Program-made: the position numbers and the translations under genes | Part shown: positions 9,815-19,275 of the stretch, piece after piece | Position numbering within the stretch: the stretch's first letter is position 1 | How the letters are laid out: every line of letters starts with the position of its first letter | Assembly: GCA_963807235.1 (NCBI GenBank) | Contig: CAWEBF010000010.1 | Coordinates: 1-64,000 of the forward strand | Source: CAWEBF01 sp963807235 | GTDB lineage: Bacteria > Acidobacteriota > Vicinamibacteria > Vicinamibacterales > UBA2999 | Reading direction: 5' to 3' | DNA: 64,000 bases | The notes under the pieces: model-generated | What the model saw: the letters and a program-made list of their open reading frames with translations, nothing else | The model's database searches: none | What the model was told of the DNA's origin: nothing

Positions 9815-11080
9815 ATGTCCCGCACTCAGAAGACGCCTGGTTGTGACTGCTCGCGGCGCGATTTCCTGGCGCGTGGGCTCTACGGCATCGGCGTCGGCGC
9901 CGGGCTTCCCCTGGTTCTGAGCCGCACCTCGGCGGCCCTGGCCGCGCAGGCGCTGCAGGGCACGAGCGTCGAGCGGCATCCCGAACGGATCCTGGTGGTG
10001 ATCGAGCTGTCGGGCGGCAACGACGGCCTGAACACGGTGGTGCCCTACGGCGACGCCGCCTACTATCGCGCGCGTCCGAAGTTGGGCATTGCCGAGAAGG
10101 ACGTCATCAAGACCACGCCCGGTTTCGGCTTCCATCCGTCGATGGTGGGATTCGAGCGTCTGTTCAAGGAGGGCCAGCTCGCCGTGGTCCACGGCTGCGG
10201 CTACGACCGGCCCAGCCTGTCGCATTTCTCGTCGATGGGGTTCTGGCACACCGGTGTGCCCAACGGGGGTGAGCCGCTCGGATGGCTGGGACGTCTCGCC
10301 GATACGCGCTATGCGCCGTCGCAGCGGGACGTGATCGTGGGGATCGGCAGCGCGCAGCCGCTCGCGGTGCGCAGCGGGCGCCACGCCCCGCTCGTCTTCG
10401 ACGATCCGGCGCGCTTTCGGCGGGAGGGCACCGACGTCGAGAAGCGCGCGCTGACGCAACTGAGTGAGCCTCGCACGACATCGAATCCGATGCTCGAGTT
10501 CCTGTCGTCGGCTGCGCACAACGCGGCCGAAAGCTCGGACGTGGTGCGCCAGGCGGCGGCCAGCTATCGCACGACGGTGGACTATGGGATCGGCGGGGGC
10601 CTCGGCGGTAACCTGCAGCGCGTGGCCGCGCTCATCGCCGCGAAGATGCCGACGCGGCTCTACTATGTCAGCTACGCGGGCAACTCGTTCGACACGCACG
10701 TGCAGCAGGCCGACCTGCATGGCCGGCTCCTGATGTACACGGCGGACGCCGTGCACGGCTTCATGAAGGACATGGAGCGCATCGGCCGCGCCGGCGACGT
10801 GGCGGTGGTGATGTTCACCGAGTTCGGGCGCCGCGTCGAGGAGAACGGCAGCCTGGGCACCGACCACGGCACCGCTACGCCGATGTTCGTCGTCGGGAAG
10901 GGCGTGAAGGGAGGCTTCTACGGCAAGGCTCCCAGCCTTACCGACCTCGACGACGGGAACTTGCGCATGACCACCGATTTCAGACGCGTTTATGCGACCG
11001 CGATTCGGGAATGGCTGGGCTGTGACGATGCTCCGGCTATCCTGAAGGGTAACTTCGACTCCCTCGGAATCTTTGCCTAA
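9815..11080 (+). CDS. DUF1501 family exported protein, Tat-type leader
   Basis: 421 residues. ATG at 9815 sits 4 bases after a strong AAGGAGG site (9804-9810). The N-terminus has a twin-arginine leader (SRRDFLARGLYGIGVGAG). The DUF1501 signatures are present: LVVIELSGGNDGLNTVVPYGD, HPSMVGFERLFKEGQLAVVHG, HFSSMGFWHTG, MFTEFGRRVEENGSLGTDHGTATPMFVVG. The last motif resembles the metal-binding core of alkaline-phosphatase/sulfatase-fold enzymes, but the reaction is not known. It follows the DUF1800 gene closely and is followed by a propeller gene within 17 bases, so the three probably form an operon. Confidence 0.9.
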   Translation: MSRTQKTPGCDCSRRDFLARGLYGIGVGAGLPLVLSRTSAALAAQALQGTSVERHPERILVVIELSGGNDGLNTVVPYGDAAYYRARPKLGIAEKDVIKTTPGFGFHPSMVGFERLFKEGQLAVVHGCGYDRPSLSHFSSMGFWHTGVPNGGEPLGWLGRLADTRYAPSQRDVIVGIGSAQPLAVRSGRHAPLVFDDPARFRREGTDVEKRALTQLSEPRTTSNPMLEFLSSAAHNAAESSDVVRQAAASYRTTVDYGIGGGLGGNLQRVAALIAAKMPTRLYYVSYAGNSFDTHVQQADLHGRLLMYTADAVHGFMKDMERIGRAGDVAVVMFTEFGRRVEENGSLGTDHGTATPMFVVGKGVKGGFYGKAPSLTDLDDGNLRMTTDFRRVYATAIREWLGCDDAPAILKGNFDSLGIFA

Positions 11081-11096
11081 GGAAAAGAGGTCGGGA

Positions 11097-12203
11097 ATGC
11101 GCCGTATCTCCGGCTCCGTGTGGGTGGCCGTGATCGTGTGCTGTGCGGCCGCGAGCCACGGCCGCGTCGCCAGCGTGACCACGCGGGCACAGTCCGGTGC
11201 AGGCCTGCCGACCTTCGTGGTCGATCGCTCGTGGCCCAAGGTCCCCACCGAGTGGCGGCTCGGCGATCCGTCCAGCTTTGCCGTGGACGCGCAGGATCGG
11301 ATCTGGCTGCTGCACCGGCCGCGCACGCTCACCGGGGAGGCGGCCTCCAAAGCGGCGCCTCCCGTAATGGTCTTCGATGCCGCGGGGAACTACGTGATGG
11401 GGTGGGGTGGCGCGGCTCCAGGCCGCGAGTGGCCCGAGCGCGAGCATGGCATCCACGTGGATGGGAGGGGCTTCGTGTGGATCGGGGGCAACAACTGTCC
11501 CACCAACGGCATCGCCGGCCTGAAGCCCGTGGCCGACGACCAGCTCCTGAAGCTGGCGTCCAACGGCAACCTGGCGCTGCAGATCGGCAAGAGCAACCAG
11601 AGCAAGGGCAACGCCGACACGGCCAACGTGCACCGCGCGGCCGATGCGTGGGTGCACACACCCACCAACGAGGTGTTCGTGGCCGACGGTTACGGGAATC
11701 ACCGCGTGGTCGTGTTCGATGCCACGACGGGCGCCTTCAAGCGAATGTGGGGCGCGTTCGGCGATCGCCCGATGGATGATGACCACTGCGACGTGGTGAC
11801 GCCGAAGACGGTCGAGGATCCCGGCCCGCGCAACTTCAGCATCGTGCATGCGCTTCGGGTGTCGCGCGACGGCACCGTCTACGTGGCCGATCGGGAGAAC
11901 CGGCGCGTCCAGTCGTTCACGCTGCAGGGCAAGTTCCTCAAGCAGCTCGTGAAGGCCGACACACCGTTTGCCAGGAACCTCGCCCTGTCGCCGGATCTCG
12001 ATCAGCAGTTCCTCTACGTGGGCAACGGCGACGACATTTCCATCGTGGACCGCAGGTCACTGACACTCGTCGGGTCGATCAAGCCGACCGGTCTGCGGAA
12101 CGGCGGCCACCAGATCGCCACCGATTCCAAGGGCAACCTGTACGTGGCGCAGACCACCGCCGGCATGCAGAAGCTGACGCTCACTTCGCCTGCCCCTCGA
12201 TAG
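11097..12203 (+). CDS. Secreted NHL-type beta-propeller protein
   Basis: 368 residues from ATG at 11097, chosen because it begins a clean leader (MRRISGSVWVAVIVCCAAASHG). Blades are visible (SSFAVDAQDRIWLLHRP, GIHVDGRGFVWIGGNN, DAWVHTPTNEVFVADGYGNHRVVVFD, ALRVSRDGTVYVADRENRRVQSF, NLALSPDLDQQFLYVGNGDDISIVD, QIATDSKGNLYVAQ). It resembles the two propellers at the left of the window more than YVTN proteins. It is the third gene of the DUF1800-DUF1501 unit. The stop is followed within 8 bases by a heptamer array. Confidence 0.85.
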   Translation: MRRISGSVWVAVIVCCAAASHGRVASVTTRAQSGAGLPTFVVDRSWPKVPTEWRLGDPSSFAVDAQDRIWLLHRPRTLTGEAASKAAPPVMVFDAAGNYVMGWGGAAPGREWPEREHGIHVDGRGFVWIGGNNCPTNGIAGLKPVADDQLLKLASNGNLALQIGKSNQSKGNADTANVHRAADAWVHTPTNEVFVADGYGNHRVVVFDATTGAFKRMWGAFGDRPMDDDHCDVVTPKTVEDPGPRNFSIVHALRVSRDGTVYVADRENRRVQSFTLQGKFLKQLVKADTPFARNLALSPDLDQQFLYVGNGDDISIVDRRSLTLVGSIKPTGLRNGGHQIATDSKGNLYVAQTTAGMQKLTLTSPAPR

Positions 12204-12210
12204 CGCAGGC

Positions 12211-12273
12211 TTCCGGCTCCCGGCTCCCGGCTTCCGGACGACCAACGACGAACGACGAACGACGAACGACGCC
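12211..12273. repeat. Heptanucleotide array, 9 degenerate units
   Basis: Four 7-base units of the type CTTCCGG/CTCCCGG run directly into five units of the type ACGACCA/ACGACGA/ACGACGC. The phase stays at seven across the switch, although the unit sequence changes completely. It starts 8 bases after the stop of the propeller gene and ends just before the inverted repeat upstream of the aspartokinase gene. Confidence 0.85.
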
Positions 12274-12316
12274 GGGCCGACGTGTTTTTGTGCTCGGCCC
12301 GATACACTAAGCGGAT
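12274..12316 (+). promoter_or_regulatory. Inverted repeat and possible leaderless promoter of the aspartokinase gene
   Basis: Perfect 8-base arms CGGGCCGA (12274-12281) and TCGGCCCG (12295-12302) flank a loop containing five T residues. Directly after it TACACT (12304-12309) resembles a -10 element; a start 7-8 bases later would coincide with the ATG at 12317, giving a leaderless message. No convincing -35 was found, and the hairpin could equally be a terminator for the propeller operon. Confidence 0.35.
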
Positions 12317-14813
12317 ATGCACAAGGTCCGGGCGGAGACCGCCAAGGATGCGTGGCGGGTCTTCAAGTTCGGTGGCTCGAGTGTGGCCGACGCGGCCTGC
12401 ATGGAGCGCGTGGCCGTCATCATCGAAACAGAGCCGGCGGGGCGTCTGGCAGTGGTGCTTTCGGCCAGCCGGGGCGTCACCGATGCGCTTCTGGCGCTCA
12501 CTGCTACTGCCGAGCGGCAGGAGGATGTGGGGGAGCAGCTGGCGGCGCTTCGTTCGCGGCACGTGGAGATGGCGAATGCGCTCTGTCCCGAACCAGAGGC
12601 CCGGGAGTACATCGAGGAGCTGGAGGCCGACTGCCGCGACATCCAGGCGCTGCTGCAGGCCGTGCGCCTGGCCCGGTCGGCTTCCGAAGCGACAGGCGAC
12701 CTCATCGTCGGATTCGGCGAGCTGTGGTCCACGCGGCTCTTCACGCGGACGCTCGTGGCTCGCGGCCGCCGCCCCGGTGTCCGGTGGGTGGACGCCCGAG
12801 ACATCGTGGAAGTGGAGTGGGGCCACCTGGGTCCCGCGGTGCGCTGGGAGGCGTCGCGCGCCAAGGCGGCCAAGGCGGTAGGCGCCGGACCCGCCTCGAC
12901 GCTCATCGTGCCGGGGTTCATCGCGCGGGATCCGCAGGGCATTCAGACCACCCTCGGCCGCAACGGCAGCGACTTCTCGGCTTCGATCCTCGGCGACCTC
13001 CTGAAGCGCCTCCGAGATCCACATCTGGACCGACGTGGACGGCGTGCTGAGCGCGGACCCGCGCCGCGTGCCCGACGCACGCGTGATCGACGCCTTGTCC
13101 TACTACGAGGCGATGGAGCTGGCCTACTTCGGCGCCAAGGTCATCCATCCCCAGACCATGGCGCCGGCCGTGGCCAAGCAGATCCCCATCTGGATCCGCA
13201 ACACGTTCGCGCCTGAGAAGGCCGGGACGTTGATTTGCGCCGCACCCGAGTCCAGCCACGCCGTCAAGGGCATCACCAGCATCGACAAGGTGGCGCTCGT
13301 CAATGTGGAAGGCGCCGGGATGATTGGCGTGCCCGGGACGGCGCAGCGCCTCTTTGGTGCCCTGCGCGAAGACAGCATTTCCGTGATCCTGATCTCGCAG
13401 GGGAGCTCCGAGCACTCCATCTGCTTCGCGGTGCTCGACGCCGACGCGGAGCGCACGGAGCGCACCGTGCGGAGCGCCTTCGCCGCCGAGCTGCGCGACG
13501 GGCAGATCCAGAGCGTGGACGTGCTGCGCGCGTGCAGCATCCTGTCGGTGGTCGGCGACGGCATGGCGGGCACGCCGGGCATCGCCGCCAAGGTGTTCGC
13601 CGCCCTGGCGGGGGCTGGCGTGAACGTGCGCGCGATCGCGCAGGGCTCGTCGGAGCGCAACATCTCGGTGGTCATCGACGACAAGCCGATCACGCGCGCC
13701 CTGCGCGCGGTACACGCCGCCTTCTACCTGTCGCCGCACACCGTGTCGATTGGCGTGGTGGGGCCGGGCGTGGTGGGGCGCACGCTCCTGAAGCAGATGT
13801 GGTCGCAGGTGCCGCGCCTGCTGGCCGACTTCAACCTGGATCTGCGCATCCGCGCGCTGATGACGTCGAAGCGCATGCTCCTGGCCGAGCCGGCGGTGAA
13901 CGCAGAGACCTGGCAGGCCGATCTGGCAGCCGGCCCGCCGGGGGACGTGACCGCGTTCGAAGAGCACGTGCACGCGGACCACATCCCGCACGCCGTCATC
14001 ATCGACTGCTCGGCCAGCGAGGAGGTGGCGGCGCTGTATCCGCGATGGCTGGCCGCCGGCATCCACGTGGTCACGCCGAACAAGCGCGCCAACAGCGGTC
14101 CGCTGGCCCTGCACGCCAGCGTCCATGCGGCGCGGCGGGGCAGCGGTGCGCACTACCTGTACGAGGCCACTGTCGGTGCGGGCCTGCCGATCATGCAGAC
14201 GCTGCGCGATCTGCGCGAGACGGGCGACGACATCCGTCAGGTGGAGGGCATTTTTTCTGGCACGCTGGCGTATCTGTTCAACGTGTGGGATGGGACGCAG
14301 CCGTTCTCCGCGATCGTGCGGGACGCCAAGGCCAAGGGCTACACCGAGCCTGACCCCCGCGACGACCTGTCCGGCACCGACGTGGCCCGGAAGCTCGTGA
14401 TCCTGGCGCGCGAGCTGGGCATGAAGCTGGAGCTCTCCGATGTGGCCCTCGAGGGGCTGATTCCCGCGTCGTTGAGCGGGTGCAGCGTGGACGACTTCAT
14501 GGCGAGGCTCGACGAACTGGACGCGCCGATGTCGGCGCAGCTCACTGCCGCCCGCGCCCAGGACCAGGTGCTCCGCTACGTCGCCGCGCTGGACGCGGCG
14601 TCGGGCAGGGCCACCGTGGGTCTGGTGCGCCTGGACCGCGGACACCCCTTTGCCAACATCAACCTGACCGACAACGTGGTGCGTTTCGTGACGAGCCGCT
14701 ACGACGTGAACCCGCTCGTGGTGCAGGGACCTGGCGCGGGCCCGCAAGTCACCGCCGCCGGCGTCTTCGCGGACGTCCTGCGGGTCTGCGCATATCTGGG
14801 GGCGAAGATCTAG
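12317..14813 (+). CDS. thrA: Bifunctional aspartate kinase / homoserine dehydrogenase (one frame break)
   Basis: About 831 residues across a single break near 13007, where ...GDLLK continues one frame over as ASEIHIWTDVDGVLS. The kinase part has the opening VFKFGGSSVADAACMERV, the active-site segment TLGRNGSDFSASILG and the ACT-domain region (GMIGVPGTAQRLFGALR, AGVNVRAIAQGSSERNISVVI). The dehydrogenase part has a nucleotide-binding start (SIGVVGPGVVGRTLLKQMW), NKRANSG, YEATVGAGLPIMQTL, GIFSGTLAYLFN and the late KGYTEPDPRDDLSGTDVARKL. The fusion catalyses the first and third steps of Thr/Met/Ile synthesis. The order and length match E. coli ThrA (820 residues). It stands alone, with heptamer arrays on both sides. 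Confidence 0.9.
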
Positions 14814-14855
14814 TTCGTAGTTCGTAGTTCGTAGTTCGTAGTTCGTGGTTTCTGC
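14814..14855. repeat. Heptanucleotide array, TTCGTAG type
   Basis: Four exact TTCGTAG units, then TTCGTGG and TTTCTGC, all in one 7-base phase. The first unit begins at the base after the TAG stop of the aspartokinase gene, so the stop codon itself completes an upstream TAG. Confidence 0.9.
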
Positions 14856-14897
14856 TATGGATCGCGCGCACCATTGCCGCGCGCAAATGTCCTCTCG

Positions 14898-14939
14898 TTT
14901 AGCCCTTGGCCTTTAGCCTTTAGCCTTTGGCCTTTGGGG
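14898..14939. repeat. Heptanucleotide array, TTTAGCC type
   Basis: Six consecutive 7-base units: TTTAGCC, CTTGGCC, TTTAGCC, TTTAGCC, TTTGGCC, TTTGGGG. It lies 43 bases beyond the TTCGTAG array and 49 bases before the next gene, so this 175-base gap contains two heptamer arrays with different units. Confidence 0.85.
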
Positions 14940-14988
14940 TGAAAGCCGCCTATTATTCGCGCGGCACATTCAGCCTCGGAGGGCACTA

Positions 14989-16033
14989 GTGGCACAACCC
15001 GGACTTGGTATCGCCGCGTCGGTCATTGCGATGGTGATTTCGCTCGCCTTCGTGTCGCTGTTCGACTTCCCCTCGTTTGCCGGCAACGTCACGTTTTTCA
15101 CGCTCTGCCTGATCCCGATGCAGGTGATGGCGGTGGTGCTGTGGGGCGCCAATCCGCCGTTTCTGGCGAAGATGGGCCAGCCGGCCAAGGGGCTTGCGCT
15201 GCTCGCGCTCACCATCGTCGTGGCGGCCATCGTGTTCCCCCTTGCCCTGCGCGCGGCGGGCGAAGGCGTCAGCCCGCCCGGACCGATTCCCGCGCACTTC
15301 GCCATCATCGCGGTGCCGACGACTTTCTACCTCTGCGTCATCTTCGGGGGGTGGCCCTTCAACACGATGTTCAAGAACCCCGTCGTCGCGGGCCTTGTCA
15401 CGCTCGTGGCGGCGTACGTGGTGACCTACGTCGTCTTCCGCGTGTTCTTCAACTACGACTTCCTGCGCGGCGCGCCGGTCTACCTGGCATCGGCCCCGCA
15501 GGGCATGTTCATGGGCGTCATGGCGATGGTCTTCTACGTCACGGTGCTGGCGGGCATGTTCGTCGTGATCCACTTCGACCTGTGGCCGCTGACCACCATG
15601 CCCGGGGTGATGAAGCAGCCCGTGCTCGGCGTGGTGTGGCTGATTGTGGCGATCGTGCTGGCCGCGATCGCGTTCCAGATCGGCGTCGTGAGCATGGGCA
15701 CCGACCCGATGATCTTCCTGACGCGCGTGACCGTCCCCTTCATCTTCGGCACCATCATCGTGCTGAACATGCTGCAGAACTCGCTCTTCGCCAAGATGAC
15801 GCAGCCGGCCAAGGGCGTGGCCAACCTGATCGCCGCCACGGCCATCGGCCTGGCGCTGGCCGCCGTGTACGGCGCGCTGGCGCCGACCGTCACGGGCGCG
15901 TTGCCGTCGGGGCCGCCAGGCTACGAGTACGAGATCTGGCTTGCGAACGCGCTCCTCAGCGTCACGTTCCCGATGCCTGATCTTCCTCGCCGCGTACTTC
16001 GGCTTCTGGCCGCTCGCCAAGCCCGCCAAGTAA
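14989..16033 (+). CDS. Polytopic membrane protein with internal repeats (frame break near the end)
   Basis: About 347 residues from GTG at 14989. Nearly the whole chain is hydrophobic, with roughly ten membrane segments. Short motifs recur after successive segments: FLAKMGQPAKGLALL, WPFNTMFKNPVVAG, WPLTTMPGVMKQPVLG, FAKMTQPAKGVANL, and FWPLAKPAK at the end, suggesting a repeated two- or three-helix unit. The last motif is reached only by shifting frame near 15972, where CLIFLAAYFGFWPLAKPAK ends at TAA 16031-16033; the unshifted frame would end in an unlikely Arg-rich tail at 16038. I do not recognise the family. It is preceded by a heptamer array. Confidence 0.7.
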
Positions 16034-16222
16034 TCTAATTTGCAGCCCACCTTCGCGGCCTGCGGCCGCTACGGCGGGCCAGTCCCCGTCTGACGCACAG
16101 GGACTGGCGCGGCGCTTGCCACGTACTCCTGTATCCGCCGTAGAGACGTGCGCAGTTGCACGCCGTGGCGCGCGGCTGCCAGACGAATGGGAACAACAAA
16201 TCTGGCGAAAGGGAGAACGTCT

Positions 16223-16507
16223 GTGGAGAAGCCCATCGTACGGATGTTCGGCGGCGAGTTCGGCACGGTCCGCTGGGAGACGAAGACCAAGGGGAAGAAG
16301 GGCCTCCAGCTCGACGTCAAGGGCCCTCGCGATGCAACCGCGGAACACGAATTCGCGGATCCGCTGGCGCTCGTCGAATACCAGTCCACCTCCGAACGCC
16401 GCCTGCTCAACGCCGGCTACGAAGTGCTGCCAACCTCGGAGCGCCGAACGGGCAAGGACCGGCGCGGCAAGGGTCGCCCCAAGCGGGAACGGCGGCGGAG
16501 CGAGTAG
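16223..16507 (+). CDS. Small basic protein, unknown
   Basis: 94 residues from GTG at 16223, which has AAAGGGAG about 10 bases upstream. An ATG at 16187 in the same frame is possible but lacks such a site. The N-terminal half (IVRMFGGEFGTVRWETKTKGKKGLQLDVKG) looks like a small beta structure. The C-terminal end is very basic (RRTGKDRRGKGRPKRERRRSE) and could bind nucleic acid. No family recognised. Confidence 0.55.
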   Translation: MEKPIVRMFGGEFGTVRWETKTKGKKGLQLDVKGPRDATAEHEFADPLALVEYQSTSERRLLNAGYEVLPTSERRTGKDRRGKGRPKRERRRSE

Positions 16508-16620
16508 CGCTCGTCACACTTACGTCGCGCGACTCGAATGGTCGCGCTTGAACCTCAGCTCATCATCGCGGCTATCGTCTCTCGTCGCTGGAATCAATCG
16601 GCGACGTGGAGGCCTGCCGA

Positions 16621-17203
16621 ATGTTCGTGAATCGACGACTCGCCGGCGCGCTCGTCGCTCTGTTCATCATGAGCACCGGAGGGCAGGCTCTGGCCGCTCC
16701 CATCATGGGGACGCTCGACCTCCTGGTCATCGATCCCGCGATGAATGGGACCGACCTGGCCACGAGTACCGAGGTCTCGGCTAACGACACGCGAGACGTT
16801 CGCCGCCACCTTGGACTTCTTCGGCGCCGTGCCGAACGGCACCAACTTCGGCGGGTTCACGCTCGCCACGAACGACCTGGCCGGCACATTCACATTCAGC
16901 AACGCCGCTCTATGGGAGCTTCGGAGCCACCTCCGGCCTGATCGTCACGCAAAACGCAACCCTGCTGATCGTGCAGCTCATGGGGATCTTTACGCCGGGA
17001 CCCGGCTTGGCGGGGTTCAGACCCGTCGAACGCGATAATCGACCTGAGCTTCAGCTTCAGCGGCGCCGAGGGTGACGCCCCGGACGCGACGCTCCGTCTC
17101 ACCGCCCTGGGCGTCGCTCCGAGGTTCCCGAACCGGCCGTGTGGAGCCTGTTGGCGATCGGCGGCCTGGCGCTGGCCAGCGCCGGCGCGCGAACGCTCGC
17201 TAA
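16621..17203 (+). pseudogene. PEP-CTERM sorting-domain protein, broken by several frameshifts
   Basis: ATG at 16621 begins a signal peptide (FVNRRLAGALVALFIMSTGGQALAAP). The protein can be followed only by changing frame at least five times in 580 bases: EVSANDTR, then ETFAATLDFFGAVPNGTNFGG, then SGLIVTQNATLLIVQLMGIF, then DPSNAIIDLSFSFSGAEG, then VPEPAVWSLLAIGGLALASA, ending in RRANAR and TAA at 17201-17203. The VPEP motif, hydrophobic segment and Arg-rich end are a standard PEP-CTERM signal, normally cut by an exosortase; none is encoded in this window. Break density is higher than elsewhere, so true decay is possible, but sequence error cannot be excluded. Its end overlaps the convergent hydrolase gene. 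Confidence 0.7.
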
Positions 17204-18186
17204 CGCGCTAGCCCCTCGACAAACGGCTCGAGCGCCCGCCCCACGTCGGTGGGGTTCGACAGGAACACGAACGCGTTCGCCCCGGAAAGTTCGACCACTT
17301 GCGCCCGGGCCTGCGCCGAGCGCACCAGCTTCTTGCTGTTCTCCAGTCGTTTCGAGGTCCAGTCGAACAGCTCCTGGCATGCCTGGCGCACGGCCGGATC
17401 GGCAGCGGAACGACAGCCGGGAAGCGAATCGGGGGACACGGGCGTGGCGTAGAAGGCCAGGATCGGCACTCGAATCGTCGAGTAGTCCACCTTGGTCATC
17501 CCGGCCAGGATCTGCTCCCGGACGCCGCGTGATGCACGTTCCCCGGTGACCCGGCCATCCGGGGCGACCTGTGCGACTTGCCTGAACTCGGCTTCGGGGA
17601 TCTTCACGCCAGAACCACGTGACGCCCATCGGGTCAGCGCCTCTACACTCGCCATGTCTTCAGGCCCCGGGCCTCCTTGCGGCGGGATCCGGCGTGCGAT
17701 GGCCCTTTCGGTGGCGATGTCGCTTCGATCGTAGGCGGCGTCCAGATACACGAGGCCGGCGATGCGATCCGGCAACCGGGATCCGATAAAGGAGATCTCC
17801 TCACCCGCGAACTGATTGCCCACGAGCACCGGGTCCCGAAGATTCTCTGCGTCCAGCACGCGGATGATGTCGGTTGCCAGTTGCTCCGCTGAGAACCCGC
17901 CGGTCGCGCTGGATTCGCCGTACCCGCGCCGTGTGATCGCGACGACGCGATAGCGGCGGGCGAGCGTCGGGGCCCAGTCGTCGTAGATGTGGGCCGTCTG
18001 GCCCAGCTGCGCCAGGAGCACCAGCGTCCGGCCGGTGCCGCCCCAGTCCAGGAGTTCAAGGCGCGCGTCGGGGCCAACTGGGACGAGCCGACGCGTGTGA
18101 GGCGAGGGATCGACCCACGCGGTTTGCGCCAGCGCTGCGACCCCGGCCGCCGACCAGCACGGCCCAGAGCGTGAGTCGTGCTTCAG
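17200..18186 (-). CDS. Alpha/beta hydrolase, secreted
   Basis: About 328 residues. The fold is clear: LELLDWGGTGRTLVLLAQLGQTAHIYDDWAPTL, the strand RYRVVAITRRGYGES, and LVGNQFAGEEISFIGSRLPDRIAGLVYLDAAYD. The nucleophile elbow reads G-N-Q-F-A-G, so the usual Ser of GxSxG appears as Gln, which is unusual. A near-N-terminal AALAQTAWVDP suggests a cleaved signal peptide. The start is uncertain: in frame, only CTG at 18186 overlaps the upstream TGA, and a signal-like reading (ARLTLWAVLVGG) lies in another frame, so a frame break near 18140 is likely. Third gene after PadR and a small membrane protein. Confidence 0.65.
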   Translation of the reverse strand: MKHDSRSGPCWSAAGVAALAQTAWVDPSPHTRRLVPVGPDARLELLDWGGTGRTLVLLAQLGQTAHIYDDWAPTLARRYRVVAITRRGYGESSATGGFSAEQLATDIIRVLDAENLRDPVLVGNQFAGEEISFIGSRLPDRIAGLVYLDAAYDRSDIATERAIARRIPPQGGPGPEDMASVEALTRWASRGSGVKIPEAEFRQVAQVAPDGRVTGERASRGVREQILAGMTKVDYSTIRVPILAFYATPVSPDSLPGCRSAADPAVRQACQELFDWTSKRLENSKKLVRSAQARAQVVELSGANAFVFLSNPTDVGRALEPFVEGLAR

Positions 18187-18831
18187 TGGACGATCATCCG
18201 CCGGACGGGGGAGACCATGTGGGCACGGTGCCAGGCGAAGAGGCCCCAAGCCAACGCCATGCCGCCGGTCACCGCACCCACCACGAACCACCGCAGCTCT
18301 GGGAGGCCGAGCAGGACCGTCACGGAGCTGGCGAGCACGAAGAAGAAGCCGCCGATGTTGCCGCCGACCGGGATCGCCGACAGGTTGATCTCCGGATCCT
18401 TCCCGTAGATCTGCCGCGCGCGCGCCACGGCCGTGGGGTGCTGGTTGTTCCAGGCGCGCAGGCCGACGGCGAGCGCCAGGCCCGCGACCATCGCGCCGGC
18501 GACGAACACGCGGAAGATCGGCCACATCGCCGCGAAGAGCAGCAGCGCCAGCAGCGCCAGCGAGCTGCCGCCTCGGCCAAGCAGGAGCGACGTGAGCGGT
18601 GCGCCAGCGCCGGCGCCTGGCAACAGCAGCGCCAGCAGGAGCACCTTGGCCAGCGCCACGTAGCCGCGGACGCGCACGGCGAGGCCCGCGCGCGCCGGCA
18701 TCGAGCACCTCGCGTTGGAAGTCGGCGATGGCCGGCTGGATGATCGTCTCGAGCACCGTGTCTTCGAAGCAGTAGGAGGCGACCCGCATCAGCAGTCGTC
18801 CGGGCACACGAGCGCGTCCCTTAGCAGTCAT
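18183..18831 (-). CDS. Membrane protein coupled to PadR (one frame break)
   Basis: ATG at 18829-18831 overlaps the PadR stop as ATGA, so translation is probably coupled. The first 45 residues (MTAKGRARVPGRLLMRVASY..., then PAIADFQREVLDA) are followed by a frame break in the GC run near 18700. The rest contains about four membrane segments (ALAKVLLLALLLPGAG, LALLALLLFAAMWPIF, VAGAMVAGLALAVGL, GGFFFVLASSVTVLLGL). Genes of this layout often sit after PadR in Acidobacteriota. No function is known to me. It overlaps the downstream hydrolase by four bases. Confidence 0.6.
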
Positions 18832-19136
18832 GTCTGCACCTCCAGCCGAAGTTCCTGCGTGTAGAGACTCCAGGCGCGCAGCGCGCGCTCGCCCAGACCA
18901 GTCGGCCGATAGCGCCGGCGGGGGAGGCCGATGGCCCCTTCCGGCATGGGCTCCTGCTCGGAGGTGACGAAGCCCTTGGCTTCCATTCGCCCCAGCGTCA
19001 CGTAGACCGTGCCGCGCTTCAGGCCGCCCTCGGAGCGTTCCACCATCTCGAGGCCGTAGAGCGCCCCGGACGAGGTCAGCAGCTCCAGAATCAGCCGCTC
19101 TTTCGGAGGCAGGGTGGGGATGGGCGTCTCGGGCAC
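18828..19136 (-). CDS. PadR-family transcriptional regulator
   Basis: 102 residues. The winged-helix pattern of PadR is visible: ERLILELLTSSGALYGLEMVERSEGGLKRGTVYVTLGRMEAKGFVTSEQE, then RRRYRPTGLGERAL. Members repress neighbouring membrane or efflux genes and respond to small ligands. The downstream membrane protein and hydrolase are the likely targets. The length is typical for the short PadR subfamily. Confidence 0.85.
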   Translation of the reverse strand: MPETPIPTLPPKERLILELLTSSGALYGLEMVERSEGGLKRGTVYVTLGRMEAKGFVTSEQEPMPEGAIGLPRRRYRPTGLGERALRAWSLYTQELRLEVQT

Positions 19137-19177
19137 GAGACGATATTACTGAATGTAAGACCGAAGAATCAAGAGAA

Positions 19178-19275
19178 GTTCGTAGCTTCGTGGCTTCGTG
19201 GCTTCTGGCTGCTGGCTCCGGCGTCTGGGCTGAGGTGACTGAAGCCACGAGCCCGAAGCCCGGAGCCACGAGACT
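19178..19275. repeat. Heptanucleotide-type array with opposed arms
   Basis: Units such as CTTCTGG, CTGCTGG and CTCCGGC on the left are followed by complementary-type units GCCACGA, GCCCGAA, GCCCGGA and GCCACGA on the right. Most units are 7 bases; two (CTTCGTGG) are 8. The right end runs into the stop codon proposed for cysH (19274-19276). The transcript could fold as an imperfect hairpin. Confidence 0.7.

Noticed and set aside
12211..12273. CRISPR array
   Set aside because: Units are 7 bases with no spacers, and no cas gene is present. The same holds for the other heptamer arrays.
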